Positions 54,006-62,587 of a stretch of DNA of 64,000 bases are shown here, piece by piece. The position numbers were made by a program, and so were the translations under genes. Location: NCBI RefSeq assembly GCF_004402785.1, contig NZ_SOFP01000040.1, forward strand, positions 6,310 to 70,309, given 5' to 3'. A model generated the notes under the pieces. The model was not told the origin of the DNA. It searched no databases and saw nothing but the letters and a program-made list of their open reading frames with translations. Positions within the stretch are counted from its first letter, which is position 1. Each line of letters starts with the position of its first letter. Source of the stretch: Cryobacterium algoritolerans (lineage in GTDB: Bacteria; Actinomycetota; Actinomycetes; Actinomycetales; Microbacteriaceae).

Positions 54006-54923
54006 ATGCTGTCCATGAAAATGCGCGGTACGCGAAAGGCAATTGTTCTCGGGGTGACCCTTGCGGTTTCCGCGACCCTGCTGGCCGGATGCTCGGCGGA
54101 AGCCGGCAAGGCGGCCGGCACGGACCCGTCCCCCACGGCGGACTCAACCCTCCGCGCCATGCTCCCCGCGGACATCAAGGAGGCGGGCGTGCTCAAGATC
54201 GGCACCGAGGCCTTCTACCCGCCGTTCGAGTACCTGGACGCCGACAACAGCACCGTCGTCGGGCTCGACATGGCCCTCTTCCACGCGATCGGCGCCGAAC
54301 TCGGCCTCAAGGTCGACGTTACGAACATGGCCTTCGACGGCCTGCTCCCGGCCCTCGACGCCAAACGGATTGACGTCGTCGTTGCGGCCATGACCGACAC
54401 GAAGGCGCGCCAGGCGAAGTACGACTTCGTCGACTACTTCCTCACCGGCCAGGGCATCGTCGTCCCGGCCGGCAACCCCAAGGCCATCACGGGCGTCGAA
54501 GGCCTGTGCGGCCGGAAGGTGGCGGCCCTGGAGGGCTCGACCCAGGTCAGCCTGCTGGAGAAGTTCAACACCGCAGAGTGCGCTGGCAACGCGATCACCG
54601 TCACGGCGTTGGCCACCGACGCGGACGCGATGCTGCAAGTGCACAGCGGCCGTGCCGACGCCTCCTTCTCCCAGGATGCCGTCGCGCGCTACAACGCCGC
54701 GGCGGACGGCGGCAAGGGCAAGTTTGAAATCGGCAACGACCAGCCGCTCCTGCCCGTCGTCATGGGGCCGATGTTCACCAAGGAAGACGCCGGCCTTCGG
54801 GACGCAGTCAAGGCGACCGTCGAAAAACTGATCGCCGACGGCACGTACCAGTCCATCCTCGACAAGCATGACCTGGGCTCAGGCGCGGTCACCGAGGTAA
54901 TGGTCAACGGCGGCACCCTGTAA
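54006..54923 (+). CDS. Amino-acid ABC transporter substrate-binding lipoprotein
   Basis: The 305-residue protein has a lipoprotein signal with lipobox LLAGC (Cys about residue 29), then a family 3 solute-binding fold: VLKIGTEAFYPPFEYLDADNSTVVGLDMALFHAIGAELGLKVD, FDGLLPALDAKRIDVVVAAMTDTKARQAKYDFVDYF and ALEGSTQVSLLEKF. These match polar amino acid/opine-type binding proteins. The ligand is probably an amino acid such as arginine, lysine or a derivative, which would fit the decarboxylase. It is the first gene of the transporter operon; its stop overlaps the permease start. Confidence 0.9.
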   Translation: MLSMKMRGTRKAIVLGVTLAVSATLLAGCSAEAGKAAGTDPSPTADSTLRAMLPADIKEAGVLKIGTEAFYPPFEYLDADNSTVVGLDMALFHAIGAELGLKVDVTNMAFDGLLPALDAKRIDVVVAAMTDTKARQAKYDFVDYFLTGQGIVVPAGNPKAITGVEGLCGRKVAALEGSTQVSLLEKFNTAECAGNAITVTALATDADAMLQVHSGRADASFSQDAVARYNAAADGGKGKFEIGNDQPLLPVVMGPMFTKEDAGLRDAVKATVEKLIADGTYQSILDKHDLGSGAVTEVMVNGGTL

Positions 54924-55876
54924 TGAGCGGCCTGCCGGCGCCCACTGACGCGAAGACTCCGATTCGTGCCATCCCAGTCCGACATTGGGGACAGCAGGTC
55001 TCGGGCGTCATCGTGCTCGCCGCGCTGGTTGCCTTCATCTACGCCGTCGCCACAAATGAGAACCTGGACTGGTCCATCATCGCCGCGAACCTGTTCGGTC
55101 CGACGATCCTGAGCGGGCTGTGGGTCACCATTTCCCTGACCGTGCTGTCTCTGATCATCGGTGCCGCCCTCGGCGTCACCGTGGCGGTCATGCGCCTGTC
55201 GCCGAACCGGGTGCTGAACTCCGTCGCGGGAGGCTACATCTGGGCCTTCCGCGGCACCCCGGTGCTCGTCCAGCTTCTGCTCTGGTTCAACCTGGCCCTG
55301 TTCTTTCCGCGGCTCGGGCTGGGCGAATTCAGCCTCGACACGAACACGGTCATCACGGCTTTCGTGGCCGCGCTGCTGGGGCTCGGCCTCAACGAGGGCG
55401 CCTACATGGCGGAGATCGTTCGCGGCGGCATCCTCTCGGTAGACCACGGCCAGAGCGAAGCCGCCATGGCACTGGGGATGCGCCGCCGGTCGACCATGTT
55501 CAAGATCGTGCTGCCACAGGCCATGCGGGTCATCATTCCGCCGATGGGCAATGAGCTCATCACCATGCTGAAGATGACCTCGCTCGTCACCGTGATCGCG
55601 GCGCCGGACCTGCTCAACCGGGCGCAAGTCATTTCGTCACGCAACTTCTACATTTTCGAGCTGCTCATCGTCGCCAGCATCTGGTACCTCGCCCTGACGA
55701 CGATCTCCACGCTGATCCAGATGCGACTGGAGAAACGGTTCGCCAGGGGGGTCGCCGGAGTCGCGCCTCGCCGTCGTCGAATCCTGCTCAATCTCAAGCC
55801 AGGCCGGGTCACCTCTCCGGTGATCACGCCGGGCGACCGGCCCGTCGTCTACGCGAAAGGTGGAGCGGGCTCATGA
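54923..55876 (+). CDS. Amino-acid ABC transporter permease
   Basis: The 317-residue protein has five to six membrane helices and the HisM/GlnP permease signature: [35 protein letters not shown] and the EAA loop [34 protein letters not shown] that contacts the ATPase. A single permease suggests a homodimer. It overlaps the binding-protein gene by one base and the ATPase gene by four. The C-terminal 45 residues are basic and unusual for the family. Confidence 0.93.
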   Translation: MSGLPAPTDAKTPIRAIPVRHWGQQVSGVIVLAALVAFIYAVATNENLDWSIIAANLFGPTILSGLWVTISLTVLSLIIGAALGVTVAVMRLSPNRVLNSVAGGYIWAFRGTPVLVQLLLWFNLALFFPRLGLGEFSLDTNTVITAFVAALLGLGLNEGAYMAEIVRGGILSVDHGQSEAAMALGMRRRSTMFKIVLPQAMRVIIPPMGNELITMLKMTSLVTVIAAPDLLNRAQVISSRNFYIFELLIVASIWYLALTTISTLIQMRLEKRFARGVAGVAPRRRRILLNLKPGRVTSPVITPGDRPVVYAKGGAGS

Positions 55877-56637
55877 GCGCTCCCATGGTCACAGCAGAAA
55901 ACGTGCACAAGTCCTTCGGCCACGTCGAAGTACTCAAGGGCATCGACCTTGAGGTTCGCACGGGTCAGGTCTTCTGCGTTCTCGGACCGTCGGGCTCGGG
56001 AAAGTCCACCTTGCTGCGCTGCATCAACCACCTCGAGCGCATCGACGCGGGCCGACTGTCCGTTGACGGCCAGCTCGTCGGGTACCGCGAGCGGTCGGGC
56101 AAGCTCTATGAGCTGAACGAGAACGAAGTCGCCGACCAGCGACGCGACATCGGAATGGTGTTCCAACGCTTCAACCTCTTCGCCCACATGACCGCGTTGC
56201 AGAACGTGATGCTCGCGCCGATGGATGTCCGGCGCCTGCCGAAGGCGGAGGTTCGTGAGCACGCCATGCAGCTCCTCGGACGCGTCGGCCTCGCAGACCA
56301 GGCTCAGAAATATCCGTCGCAGCTTTCCGGCGGACAGCAGCAGCGCGTCGCGATCGCCCGGGCCCTCGCCATGAAACCCAAGCTCATGCTCTTCGACGAG
56401 CCGACGAGCGCGCTGGACCCGGAACTCGTCGGCGAGGTGCTCGACGTCATGCGGGACCTCGCCGCAAGCGGCATGACGATGATCGTCGTCACCCATGAGA
56501 TCGCCTTTGCCCGCGAGGTCGGCGACCACCTCGTTTTCATGGATAGCGGCGTCGTCGTCGAGCAGGGTGCCCCAAGGGACGTTCTCTCGAACCCGCAGCA
56601 CAAGCGCACCCAGACGTTCCTGTCGAAGGTCCTGTAG
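55873..56637 (+). CDS. Amino-acid ABC transporter ATP-binding protein
   Basis: The 254-residue ATPase has Walker [13 protein letters not shown], the Q-loop VFQRFNLF, the signature [16 protein letters not shown], Walker [15 protein letters not shown] and the switch VTHE. It belongs to the GlnQ/HisP group. The ATG overlaps the permease stop by four bases and its own stop abuts the next start codon, so all four genes 54006-57618 form one operon. Confidence 0.96.
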   Translation: MSAPMVTAENVHKSFGHVEVLKGIDLEVRTGQVFCVLGPSGSGKSTLLRCINHLERIDAGRLSVDGQLVGYRERSGKLYELNENEVADQRRDIGMVFQRFNLFAHMTALQNVMLAPMDVRRLPKAEVREHAMQLLGRVGLADQAQKYPSQLSGGQQQRVAIARALAMKPKLMLFDEPTSALDPELVGEVLDVMRDLAASGMTMIVVTHEIAFAREVGDHLVFMDSGVVVEQGAPRDVLSNPQHKRTQTFLSKVL

Positions 56638-57618
56638 ATGACGAAGCCCTTGGCGATCTACACCGACAACGAGGACATCGACCCGACCCCGGGCATCCGC
56701 CTTCTGGAACAGAGCGGCTTCACAGTTCGCTTCCTGGAAACGCTCGACCCCGAGCGGATCCTGGCGGAGTCGCGAGGCGCCCAGGCCTTGCTGGTCGGCT
56801 ACGCGCCGATTCCGGACTGGGTGATCGCCGGGCTGCCGGACCTGCGGATCATCTCGCTCATCTCGATGGGATTCGACCACGTCGACCTCGACGCGGCGCG
56901 CTCGGCCGGCGTGTGGGTGACCAACCTGCCCGGTGTCGCGACCGAAGAAGTCGCCACCCATGCGCTCGGACTCATCCTGGCGACGACCCGGGATTTCCCG
57001 TTCTTCGAGCGGGTCGCCGGCGAGGACTGGAACGCGCGTCCGGCCAGGACTCCGCCCCGCCTCAGCCAGAAGACGCTGGGGCTGATGGGGCTGGGCCGAA
57101 TAGGCGCGAAGCTGGCCGGGTTCGCATCATCGCTGTTCGGGGAGATCATCGGCTACGACCCTTACCTCGCGCAGAATCCGGAGGCGACCGCCCGGCTGGA
57201 GTCCCTGGGCGTGCACCTGGCGGGATTCGACGAGGTGCTCGCCTCCGCCGACGTGCTCTCCCTCCACCTGCCGCTGACGCCGGAAACGCGCGGGATCATC
57301 AATGCCGAGTCGCTCGCGCGGATGAAACCGGGTAGCTACCTGGTCAACGTCAGTCGAGGCCAATTGATTGACACGCCCGCTCTCGCACGCGCGCTGGACA
57401 GCGGGCAGATCCGCGGGGCGGGACTCGATGTGCTCGACGCCGAGCCGGCTCCCGCCGATCATCCGCTCCTCGCCCACGAACGCACCATCGTCACGCCCCA
57501 CGTCGGATTCCTTTCCGACCACACGCTCGCGGAGTACGTCCGCATCCAGGCCCAGAATGTCATTTCTCTCTCTGCGACGGGCGAGCCCGAGACGGTTCCG
57601 GTGGTCGACCCGCGCTGA
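56638..57618 (+). CDS. D-2-hydroxyacid dehydrogenase
   Basis: The 326-residue protein has the NAD-binding Rossmann loop GLMGLGRIGAKLAGFASS, the catalytic Arg in NVSRGQLIDTPAL, the Glu in LDVLDAEPAPADHPLL and the His in TPHVGFLSDH, the classical phosphoglycerate dehydrogenase/lactate dehydrogenase-type triad. It interconverts a 2-oxoacid and a D-2-hydroxyacid. It starts directly after the ATPase stop. In the module it may reduce the product of amino acid deamination, or oxidise an imported hydroxyacid that the decarboxylase then uses. Confidence 0.9.
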   Translation: MTKPLAIYTDNEDIDPTPGIRLLEQSGFTVRFLETLDPERILAESRGAQALLVGYAPIPDWVIAGLPDLRIISLISMGFDHVDLDAARSAGVWVTNLPGVATEEVATHALGLILATTRDFPFFERVAGEDWNARPARTPPRLSQKTLGLMGLGRIGAKLAGFASSLFGEIIGYDPYLAQNPEATARLESLGVHLAGFDEVLASADVLSLHLPLTPETRGIINAESLARMKPGSYLVNVSRGQLIDTPALARALDSGQIRGAGLDVLDAEPAPADHPLLAHERTIVTPHVGFLSDHTLAEYVRIQAQNVISLSATGEPETVPVVDPR

Positions 57619-57933
57619 CTTCGCACGGGAACTCCGCGCAGAGCGTAATCTCCGGTGCGCACACAAGCTGGGCGGACTGGATACGGCCCTTCCGCCCGCC
57701 GTCCTCGCCGGTCGGACGCATCCCCCGGTGAGAGCCGAATCCCGGCGCCGGCGGTTACACGCTGGGTCGCCGCGGTCCGGCCGACGCGCCGAGGGGCTGC
57801 ATCCGTTTGCGACCGGGTTTCTCTGCCCGCAGTGACGGGCCGCACAATTCGCCTGCCTAGACTCGCCCGGTGACTACGTGCGGCCCGCCCGGGTTTTTCG
57901 CCGAAACGGTCGCCGCAATCGAAAGGAACCACC
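57619..57933 (+). promoter_or_regulatory. Intergenic stretch with a promoter for the secreted protein gene
   Basis: These 315 bp lie between the hydroxyacid dehydrogenase and the secreted protein gene. A TTCGCC and a TAGACT box (57858-57863) form a plausible promoter. The stretch CCCCGGTGAGAGCCGAATCCCGGCG resembles pieces of B12 or FMN riboswitches but the rest of neither motif is present. No reading frame here is convincing; a GTG at 57870 gives a frame into the next gene that is probably an artefact. Confidence 0.45.
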
Positions 57934-58779
57934 ATGAACGAGAACAAGATCTTCCAGTCGCCCCGCGCATCCCGCACGAAGCGCCTCACCATCGGGGCAG
58001 CATCCGTTCTGGCTGCGGGCGCTCTTCTCGGTGCAGGCGTGCAGGGTGCGAGCGCTACCCCACTCACCCCGGCGCCCGGGCACACGGCCAGCTCCAGCGC
58101 ATCCGCCGAGTCAACCTCGGGCGACGCGTTCCTCGCTTCGATTCAGAAGGAGCTCCGCGGCGACCTCTCCCACGGAAAGAGTGTGAACGAGAAGGCGCAG
58201 AAGGTCGCGGCCACGCTCGTCGACCACGCCGAACTCTTCGCGAGCCTGCCGGCAAATCTGCAGGCCGACCTGACCACCCTCAAGGACGCGTCAGCGGCCG
58301 ACCGGGCCGCCGCGGTGCAGACCATCCAAACCACCGCCCTGGACGGTGGCTACGGCGAACAGATCGCCAAGGTCGCGCTGGCCGTGAAGAACGACCCCAC
58401 GCATCCGCTGGCCGCCGCGCTGCACAGCGCACTCGGTGAGGACACCGCGACGGGCACGGATACCGCCCCCTCGGTCACGAAGCTGGCCCTCGGCGTTGTC
58501 GACAACCCCGCGCTGTTCTCGAAGCTCCCGGCCGAGCTGCAGTCCGCCCTGACCGACCTGAAGAATGCTCCGGCCGCCGAGCAGGATGCCGCAGCCCAGG
58601 CGATCGAAAAGGCCGCGCTGAACGGCGACTACGGTCACGACATCCAAAAGATCGTCGAGCGTATCCAGGCCGGCGCAAAGTCGCACTCGCAGGGCAAGAA
58701 CGAGGCCGGAGCCGATACGCACAGCGACACCAAGCCGGGCAGCACTGACACCGGTGCGCACGCCAAGGCCGGGAACTGA
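57934..58779 (+). CDS. Secreted protein with a duplicated helical domain, unknown function
   Basis: The 281-residue protein has a signal peptide (RLTIGAASVLAAGALLGAGVQGASA). The mature protein contains two copies of a roughly 60-residue unit: TLVDHAELFASLPANLQADLTTLKD...QTTALDGGYGEQIAKV and GVVDNPALFSKLPAELQSALTDLKN...EKAALNGDYGHDIQKI. The two are about half identical by eye. The C-terminus is a hydrophilic tail rich in His, Ser, Lys and Gly. There is no enzyme motif or membrane anchor. I do not recognise the family. An AAAGGA site precedes the ATG, and a long perfect hairpin terminator follows. Confidence 0.8.
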   Translation: MNENKIFQSPRASRTKRLTIGAASVLAAGALLGAGVQGASATPLTPAPGHTASSSASAESTSGDAFLASIQKELRGDLSHGKSVNEKAQKVAATLVDHAELFASLPANLQADLTTLKDASAADRAAAVQTIQTTALDGGYGEQIAKVALAVKNDPTHPLAAALHSALGEDTATGTDTAPSVTKLALGVVDNPALFSKLPAELQSALTDLKNAPAAEQDAAAQAIEKAALNGDYGHDIQKIVERIQAGAKSHSQGKNEAGADTHSDTKPGSTDTGAHAKAGN

Positions 58780-58800
58780 CCCTCCCGAAGCGAATTACCA

Positions 58801-58837
58801 CCAACGGCCGGGAGCGCACTGCGCTCCCGGCCGTTGG
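58801..58837 (+). terminator. Perfect 17-bp hairpin terminator
   Basis: CCAACGGCCGGGAGCGC (58801-58817) pairs perfectly with GCGCTCCCGGCCGTTGG (58821-58837) around a three-base loop. It lies 21 bp after the stop of the secreted protein gene. No T-run follows. It marks the left border of the mobile-element pocket. Confidence 0.88.
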
Positions 58838-58855
58838 CTTACCCGCGCCCTGCGG

Positions 58856-59038
58856 CTACCGGGCGTTGCTCGTGACGCTGCCGTGACGGTGGGCCTGCAC
58901 CTGGTGTTCGATGCGCACCCCGCCGGTGTATTGCCCCGCGTTGCCGGTCGCCACCAACGCCTCGAACCGGTTCCAGGCATCCCGTGTCATTGCCCGGCTC
59001 AGCTCTTCGCCCAGCGCGGTGTCGAGGTTGAACCTCAT
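58856..59038 (-). CDS. Small open frame, doubtful hypothetical protein
   Basis: The 60-residue frame (MRFNLDTALGEELSRAMTRDAWNRFEALVATGNAG...) has a soluble, helical composition that looks natural, but the ribosome binding site is poor and there is no recognised family. Upstream on the same strand (59039-59220) another frame carries TARQATARMACQSAGLAERQ, shifted relative to it. Both may be fragments of one decayed gene beside the IS elements. The rest of 58840-59450 holds no recognisable gene. Confidence 0.3.
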   Translation of the reverse strand: MRFNLDTALGEELSRAMTRDAWNRFEALVATGNAGQYTGGVRIEHQVQAHRHGSVTSNAR

Positions 59039-59224
59039 CCTGGTGTTGAGCCTCGACCTCAAGGCCCATGCACGTCCGTGCGCGCGCGTCGCGGAGCCAG
59101 GTTTCCCGGATTGCCTTCGGCAAACCTGGTGAGGTCAGCGGCCGCTGACGCTCGGCCAGTCCCGCCGACTGGCACGCCATGCGGGCGGTGGCCTGGCGCG
59201 CCGTGGGCATGTCGACGGTGTACC

Positions 59225-59275
59225 AACCGGTTGTCGACACAAGCCGCTTGTCGACGCAAGCCGGTTGTCGGTTCC
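59225..59275. repeat. 17-bp tandem repeat, three copies
   Basis: AACCGGTTGTCGACACA, AGCCGCTTGTCGACGCA and AGCCGGTTGTCGGTTCC follow each other without spacing, each 17 bp. The common core is GCCGGTTGTCGAC. They lie about 180 bp left of the IS110 non-coding end. Confidence 0.65.
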
Positions 59276-59454
59276 AGGTGGGGTGCGATTGTTGGCTGCG
59301 AGGTGCTGGCGCGTCTGCCCGACACCTCGCATAGCGGACGTGACGATGGCAGAAGGCACGGCCCGCTCCGGCCCAGGCGACACCCCGGCGAGACCGTGGG
59401 TCGTCGTTGCGTGCGCCGCCACGGGTAAGCCTCTGTAATGGCTTTTAGCTGGTC

Positions 59455-59700
59455 TGGTTATCAGCTGGCAGGCTGGTCGTGATGCTTGCAGGAGTGTGAC
59501 TCACTAAGCCTCTGACCGTTCTTCAGAACGTGTCTTGGGATTGACTTGTCCGCTTCCTGCATCGTGTCGGGGCCGGCCTGTGGCCCTCGACGTGACTTGA
59601 TTAGAAGCCTGCCCGAACCCCTCACGGGGACCGTGGCTCATTACAGAGATGTCCGTGAGGAATCCCAGACCGGCACGTAATAACACCCGCATTTTCGAAT
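59455..59700 (+). ncRNA. Probable IS110 bridge RNA region (left non-coding end)
   Basis: The 250 bp before the IS110 transposase carry no gene but several stable hairpins: CGTTC-TTCA-GAACG (59517-59530), GTCGGGGCC paired with GGCCCTCGAC (59566-59591) and CCCC-TCAC-GGGG (59618-59629). IS110-group elements are known to encode a structured RNA of roughly 150-200 bases in this position, which pairs with donor and target DNA and guides the DEDD recombinase. The position, length and structure fit. The exact ends, the guide loops and the strand limits cannot be fixed without knowing the element ends. Confidence 0.55.
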
Positions 59701-59715
59701 GGTGAAGGAGTTATC

Positions 59716-60759
59716 GTGACCATCGTCTCACAAGAATTCGACCACGTCATCGGGGTCGATACCCATGCCAAAACCCACACGTTAGTCGTCCTCGATTCCC
59801 ACGGTGCCAAGCAAGCCGGGGACACTTTCCCGACGAGCCCGGCTGGGCTCAAACGCGCCCACGCCTGGATGCTGCGCCATGCGCCTGGGCGCATGCTGGC
59901 GGCGATGGAAGGTACCGCCTCCTACGGCGCCCAGTTCAATGATCTGTTGGCACGGGAAGGCATCGCCGTCGCTGAAACACGACCTCCCAAGCGCGGCGTC
60001 CGCCGCGTCGGCAAGACCGACCAGATCGACGCTGAACTCGCCGCCCGCCACGCCCTCGCCCTGCCAATCGAACGGGTAATCACCCCCCGCACGCACACCG
60101 GCGACCACGCCGCTTTGAGCGTGCTGCTGACTGCCCGCAACGCCATCAGCACCGCCCGGACGGCCACCATCAACCAGCTCACCGCATTGCTTCGCGCGCA
60201 CTGGCTCGGCATCGACGCACGCCGGCCCATCACCGCGACTCAGGTCACCCAGATTGGCCAGTGGCGTGCCCATCCCAGCGATGACGTCGGCGCTGCCACG
60301 ATCCGCGAGGAAGCCATCCGTGAGGCGCAGGAGATCATCCGCCGTGACGGCGAGCTCAAGCACAACGAGGCAGGCCTCCGAAAGCACGTCAAAACCATCG
60401 CGGCCTGGCTTCTCGACGAACCCGGCGTCGGCCCCTTCGTCGCTGCGGAACTCATCGTCACTTGGTCCCACAAGGGCCGCATCCACGGTGAGGCGGCGTT
60501 CGCCCGTTTCGCGGGCGCTGCGCCGATTCCCGCGTCGTCGGGGAACACAACTCGCTACCGCCTCCACCGAGGCGGTGACCGGCAACTCAACCGCGCCCTC
60601 TGGGTCGTCGCGTTCAACCGCTACCAGCACGACCCTGAAACCCTGGAATACGTCGCCAAGAGGACCAAGGAAGGCAAAACCCGCAACGAGATACTTCGCT
60701 GCCTCAAGCGCTACATCTCACGCTCACTCTTCAGAAAACTCGACACCCAAACAGCTTGA
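59716..60759 (+). CDS. IS110-family transposase
   Basis: The 347-residue protein has the RuvC-like DEDD domain of IS110 transposases (VIGVDTHAKTHTLVVLD, MEGTASYGAQFNDLLAREG, KTDQIDAELAARHAL) and the C-terminal Transposase_20 domain (LLDEPGVGPFVAAELIVTWSHKG, FARFAGAAPIPASSGNTTRYRLHRGGDRQLNRALWVVAFNR) with the catalytic Ser in PASSGNT. It looks complete. A GAAGGAG site precedes the GTG. Downstream, 21 bp after the stop, the terminal repeat of an IS1380 element begins, so its right end may be lost or interrupted. Confidence 0.93.
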   Translation: MTIVSQEFDHVIGVDTHAKTHTLVVLDSHGAKQAGDTFPTSPAGLKRAHAWMLRHAPGRMLAAMEGTASYGAQFNDLLAREGIAVAETRPPKRGVRRVGKTDQIDAELAARHALALPIERVITPRTHTGDHAALSVLLTARNAISTARTATINQLTALLRAHWLGIDARRPITATQVTQIGQWRAHPSDDVGAATIREEAIREAQEIIRRDGELKHNEAGLRKHVKTIAAWLLDEPGVGPFVAAELIVTWSHKGRIHGEAAFARFAGAAPIPASSGNTTRYRLHRGGDRQLNRALWVVAFNRYQHDPETLEYVAKRTKEGKTRNEILRCLKRYISRSLFRKLDTQTA

Positions 60760-60780
60760 CAAAAACCATAGAAGCGTCAA

Positions 60781-62357
60781 TCCACCGATCGGGATTGGGA
60801 TCTAACGGCGCGTTAAACAGAGAATGCCCGTCTTATCAAGGAAAATTGTACTTACCACAGAACAATTCGACTGATTCAGAGGGGCATCTCGTAGATTCAA
60901 GTTTCGCACACCACCCGCGCCGTGTCGCACGTCTTCGATGACGCCAACCTCGTGTCGTCTGCGGGGTTGGTGCCGGCGATGAAACTGGCCGAGAAGGCCG
61001 GTCTGCGGCACCTGGCTGACAAATGGTTGAGCGTGCCCACGGACAAGGGCGCCCACGCCGGGCTGAAAGTCGCCTCGCTGGTCGCGGGGATGGTGGCCGG
61101 CGCGGACTCCATCGATGATATGGCCGTGTTGCGCCACGGCGGGATGCGGAAGCTCTTCGCCTACCTCTACGCACCGTCGACGCTCGGGTCGTTCCTGCGC
61201 GCGTTCACGTTCGGCCATGTGCGCCAGCTTGATGCGATCGCGTCCCGATTCCTGATCAGCCTCGCCGCCCAGAGCCCGCTGATTGTTCCGGAACCGGGCG
61301 ACGACTATGTGTTCCTGGACGTGGACGACACTTTTCAATCGAGGTCCACGGGCACCAGAAACAAGGCGCCAGCTTCGGCTACTCCGGGGTCCAGGGTCCG
61401 GGGTTTGAACGCGATCCTCGCGACAGTGAAAACAGTCACCGGCGCCCCGATCATTCTCGCTCAACGCCTCCGCCGGGGCGCCGCCTCGTCCCCGCACGGC
61501 GCGACCCGGCTGATCCGGGACGCTCTCACCACCCTCCGACGCCTGCCCGGGATGGCCGCCGCCCGGATCTTGTTCCGCGCGGATTCCGCGTTCTACACGT
61601 TCGCGGCCATCCACGCCGCACTGTCCGGCGGCGCGGACGTCTCCGTCACTGCCCGCCTCGATTCCGCCGTCAGGAAGCGCATCGCGGCCATCCCGGCGAC
61701 CGGGTGGACGCCGATCAAGTACACGCACGCGATCTTCGACGAGGACACCCGAACCTGGATCTCCAACGCCCAAGTCGCCGAGATCCCCTACACCGCGTTC
61801 ACCTCACGGAAAAAGTCGGACCACATCCCCGGCCGCTTCGTCGTGCGCCGGATCCCGGAACTGAACAAGCACAAACTCGCCGGCCAGACCACGCTCTTGG
61901 ACCTGCACCGCTTCCACGCGTTCTTCACCACCAGCACCCTGGCCCACCTGCCCTCCGGTGTATTCGCCGCCAACGCGGCCTGGCTGGTGCTGGCCGTCAT
62001 CGCCTTCAACCTCACCCGCGCCGCCGCCACGACCGCCGGCACCGGCCTGGCCCGGGCCACGACCGCGACCATCCGCCGGAAACTGATCAACATCCCCGCA
62101 AGGATCGCCTCCTCAGCCCGGCGCATCACGCTGCACCTGCCCGAGAACTGGCCCTGGGAAACCGGTTGGACCCACCTCTTCGACCACGCCTTCACACAAA
62201 CCAGCCCCACCCCGACGTGACCCGCCCACCCCGACCCGGCACGACCTGGAAGCCAAGTGGAACACCACGAGCAGCGAGGCTCAGCGCACAACCACGCCCC
62301 AGCATGCCGCCGCAACTCAAATCAGAAAACGACTCCCCGCCTCAGCCGATCGGTGGA
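60781..62357 (+). mobile_element. IS1380-family insertion sequence
   Basis: The outer ends carry a perfect 12-bp inverted repeat: TCCACCGATCGG at 60781-60792 and CCGATCGGTGGA at 62346-62357. The length, 1577 bp, fits the IS1380 family, and the single gene inside encodes its transposase. No clear target duplication is visible next to the ends. The element sits directly beside the IS110 gene. Confidence 0.8.
60895..62220 (+). pseudogene. IS1380-family transposase, probably inactive
   Basis: The frame encodes an IS1380 transposase: SHVFDDANLVSSAGLVPAMKLAEKAGL, DYVFLDVDDT with a catalytic Asp pair, RADSAFYT and the C-terminal LPENWPWETGWTHLF. Two defects are visible. The normal N-terminus IQVSHTTRAVSHVF begins with ATT instead of a usual start codon and a TAG directly precedes it; the first usual start is the GTG at 60922. 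Between VDDT and GLNAIL the frame is scrambled: one base is missing near 61332-61340 and seven (AGGGTCC) are inserted at 61393-61399. In the other frame this stretch reads EVHGHQKQGASFGYSGVQG, the expected conserved motif. A functional enzyme is unlikely. Confidence 0.75.
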
Positions 62358-62545
62358 AAAAGGCTAAGAGGAGCCCGTCCCCGGTCGAACATACCCGGCG
62401 GACCACCGGCTCGACGTCCCCGCATGCGAACGACTTCAGCAGCGTGACCGGTCACAGTGTGTGTGACGTCGTCACGCAACGGTTCCGTGTCACTCTCGGC
62501 GGGCGGCCCTGGGCCGTTAGACGTCTGAGACGACAACTTCGGTGC

Positions 62546-62578
62546 TGCCGCGGGCGATGCGATCACCTGCCCGCGGCA
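62546..62578 (-). terminator. Terminator after nrdF
   Basis: TGCCGCGGGC (62546-62555) pairs perfectly with GCCCGCGGCA (62569-62578), loop of 13 bases, 9 bp beyond the nrdF stop on the minus strand. The preceding 62358-62545 holds no gene; it contains only short GC-rich palindromes such as GTGACGTCGTCAC. Confidence 0.8.
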
Positions 62579-62587
62579 CCACCTGTT

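Noticed and set aside
57700-57770. Riboswitch-like stretch CCCCGGTGAGAGCCGAATCCCGGCG before the secreted protein gene
   Set aside because: It resembles parts of B12 and FMN riboswitches, but neither the rest of the aptamer nor a fitting downstream gene is present; GC-rich chance similarity is more likely.
58840-59450. Overlapping short frames in the mobile-element pocket as a phage or toxin gene
   Set aside because: No family motif, frames are mutually shifted and ribosome binding sites are weak; only one doubtful small frame was listed.
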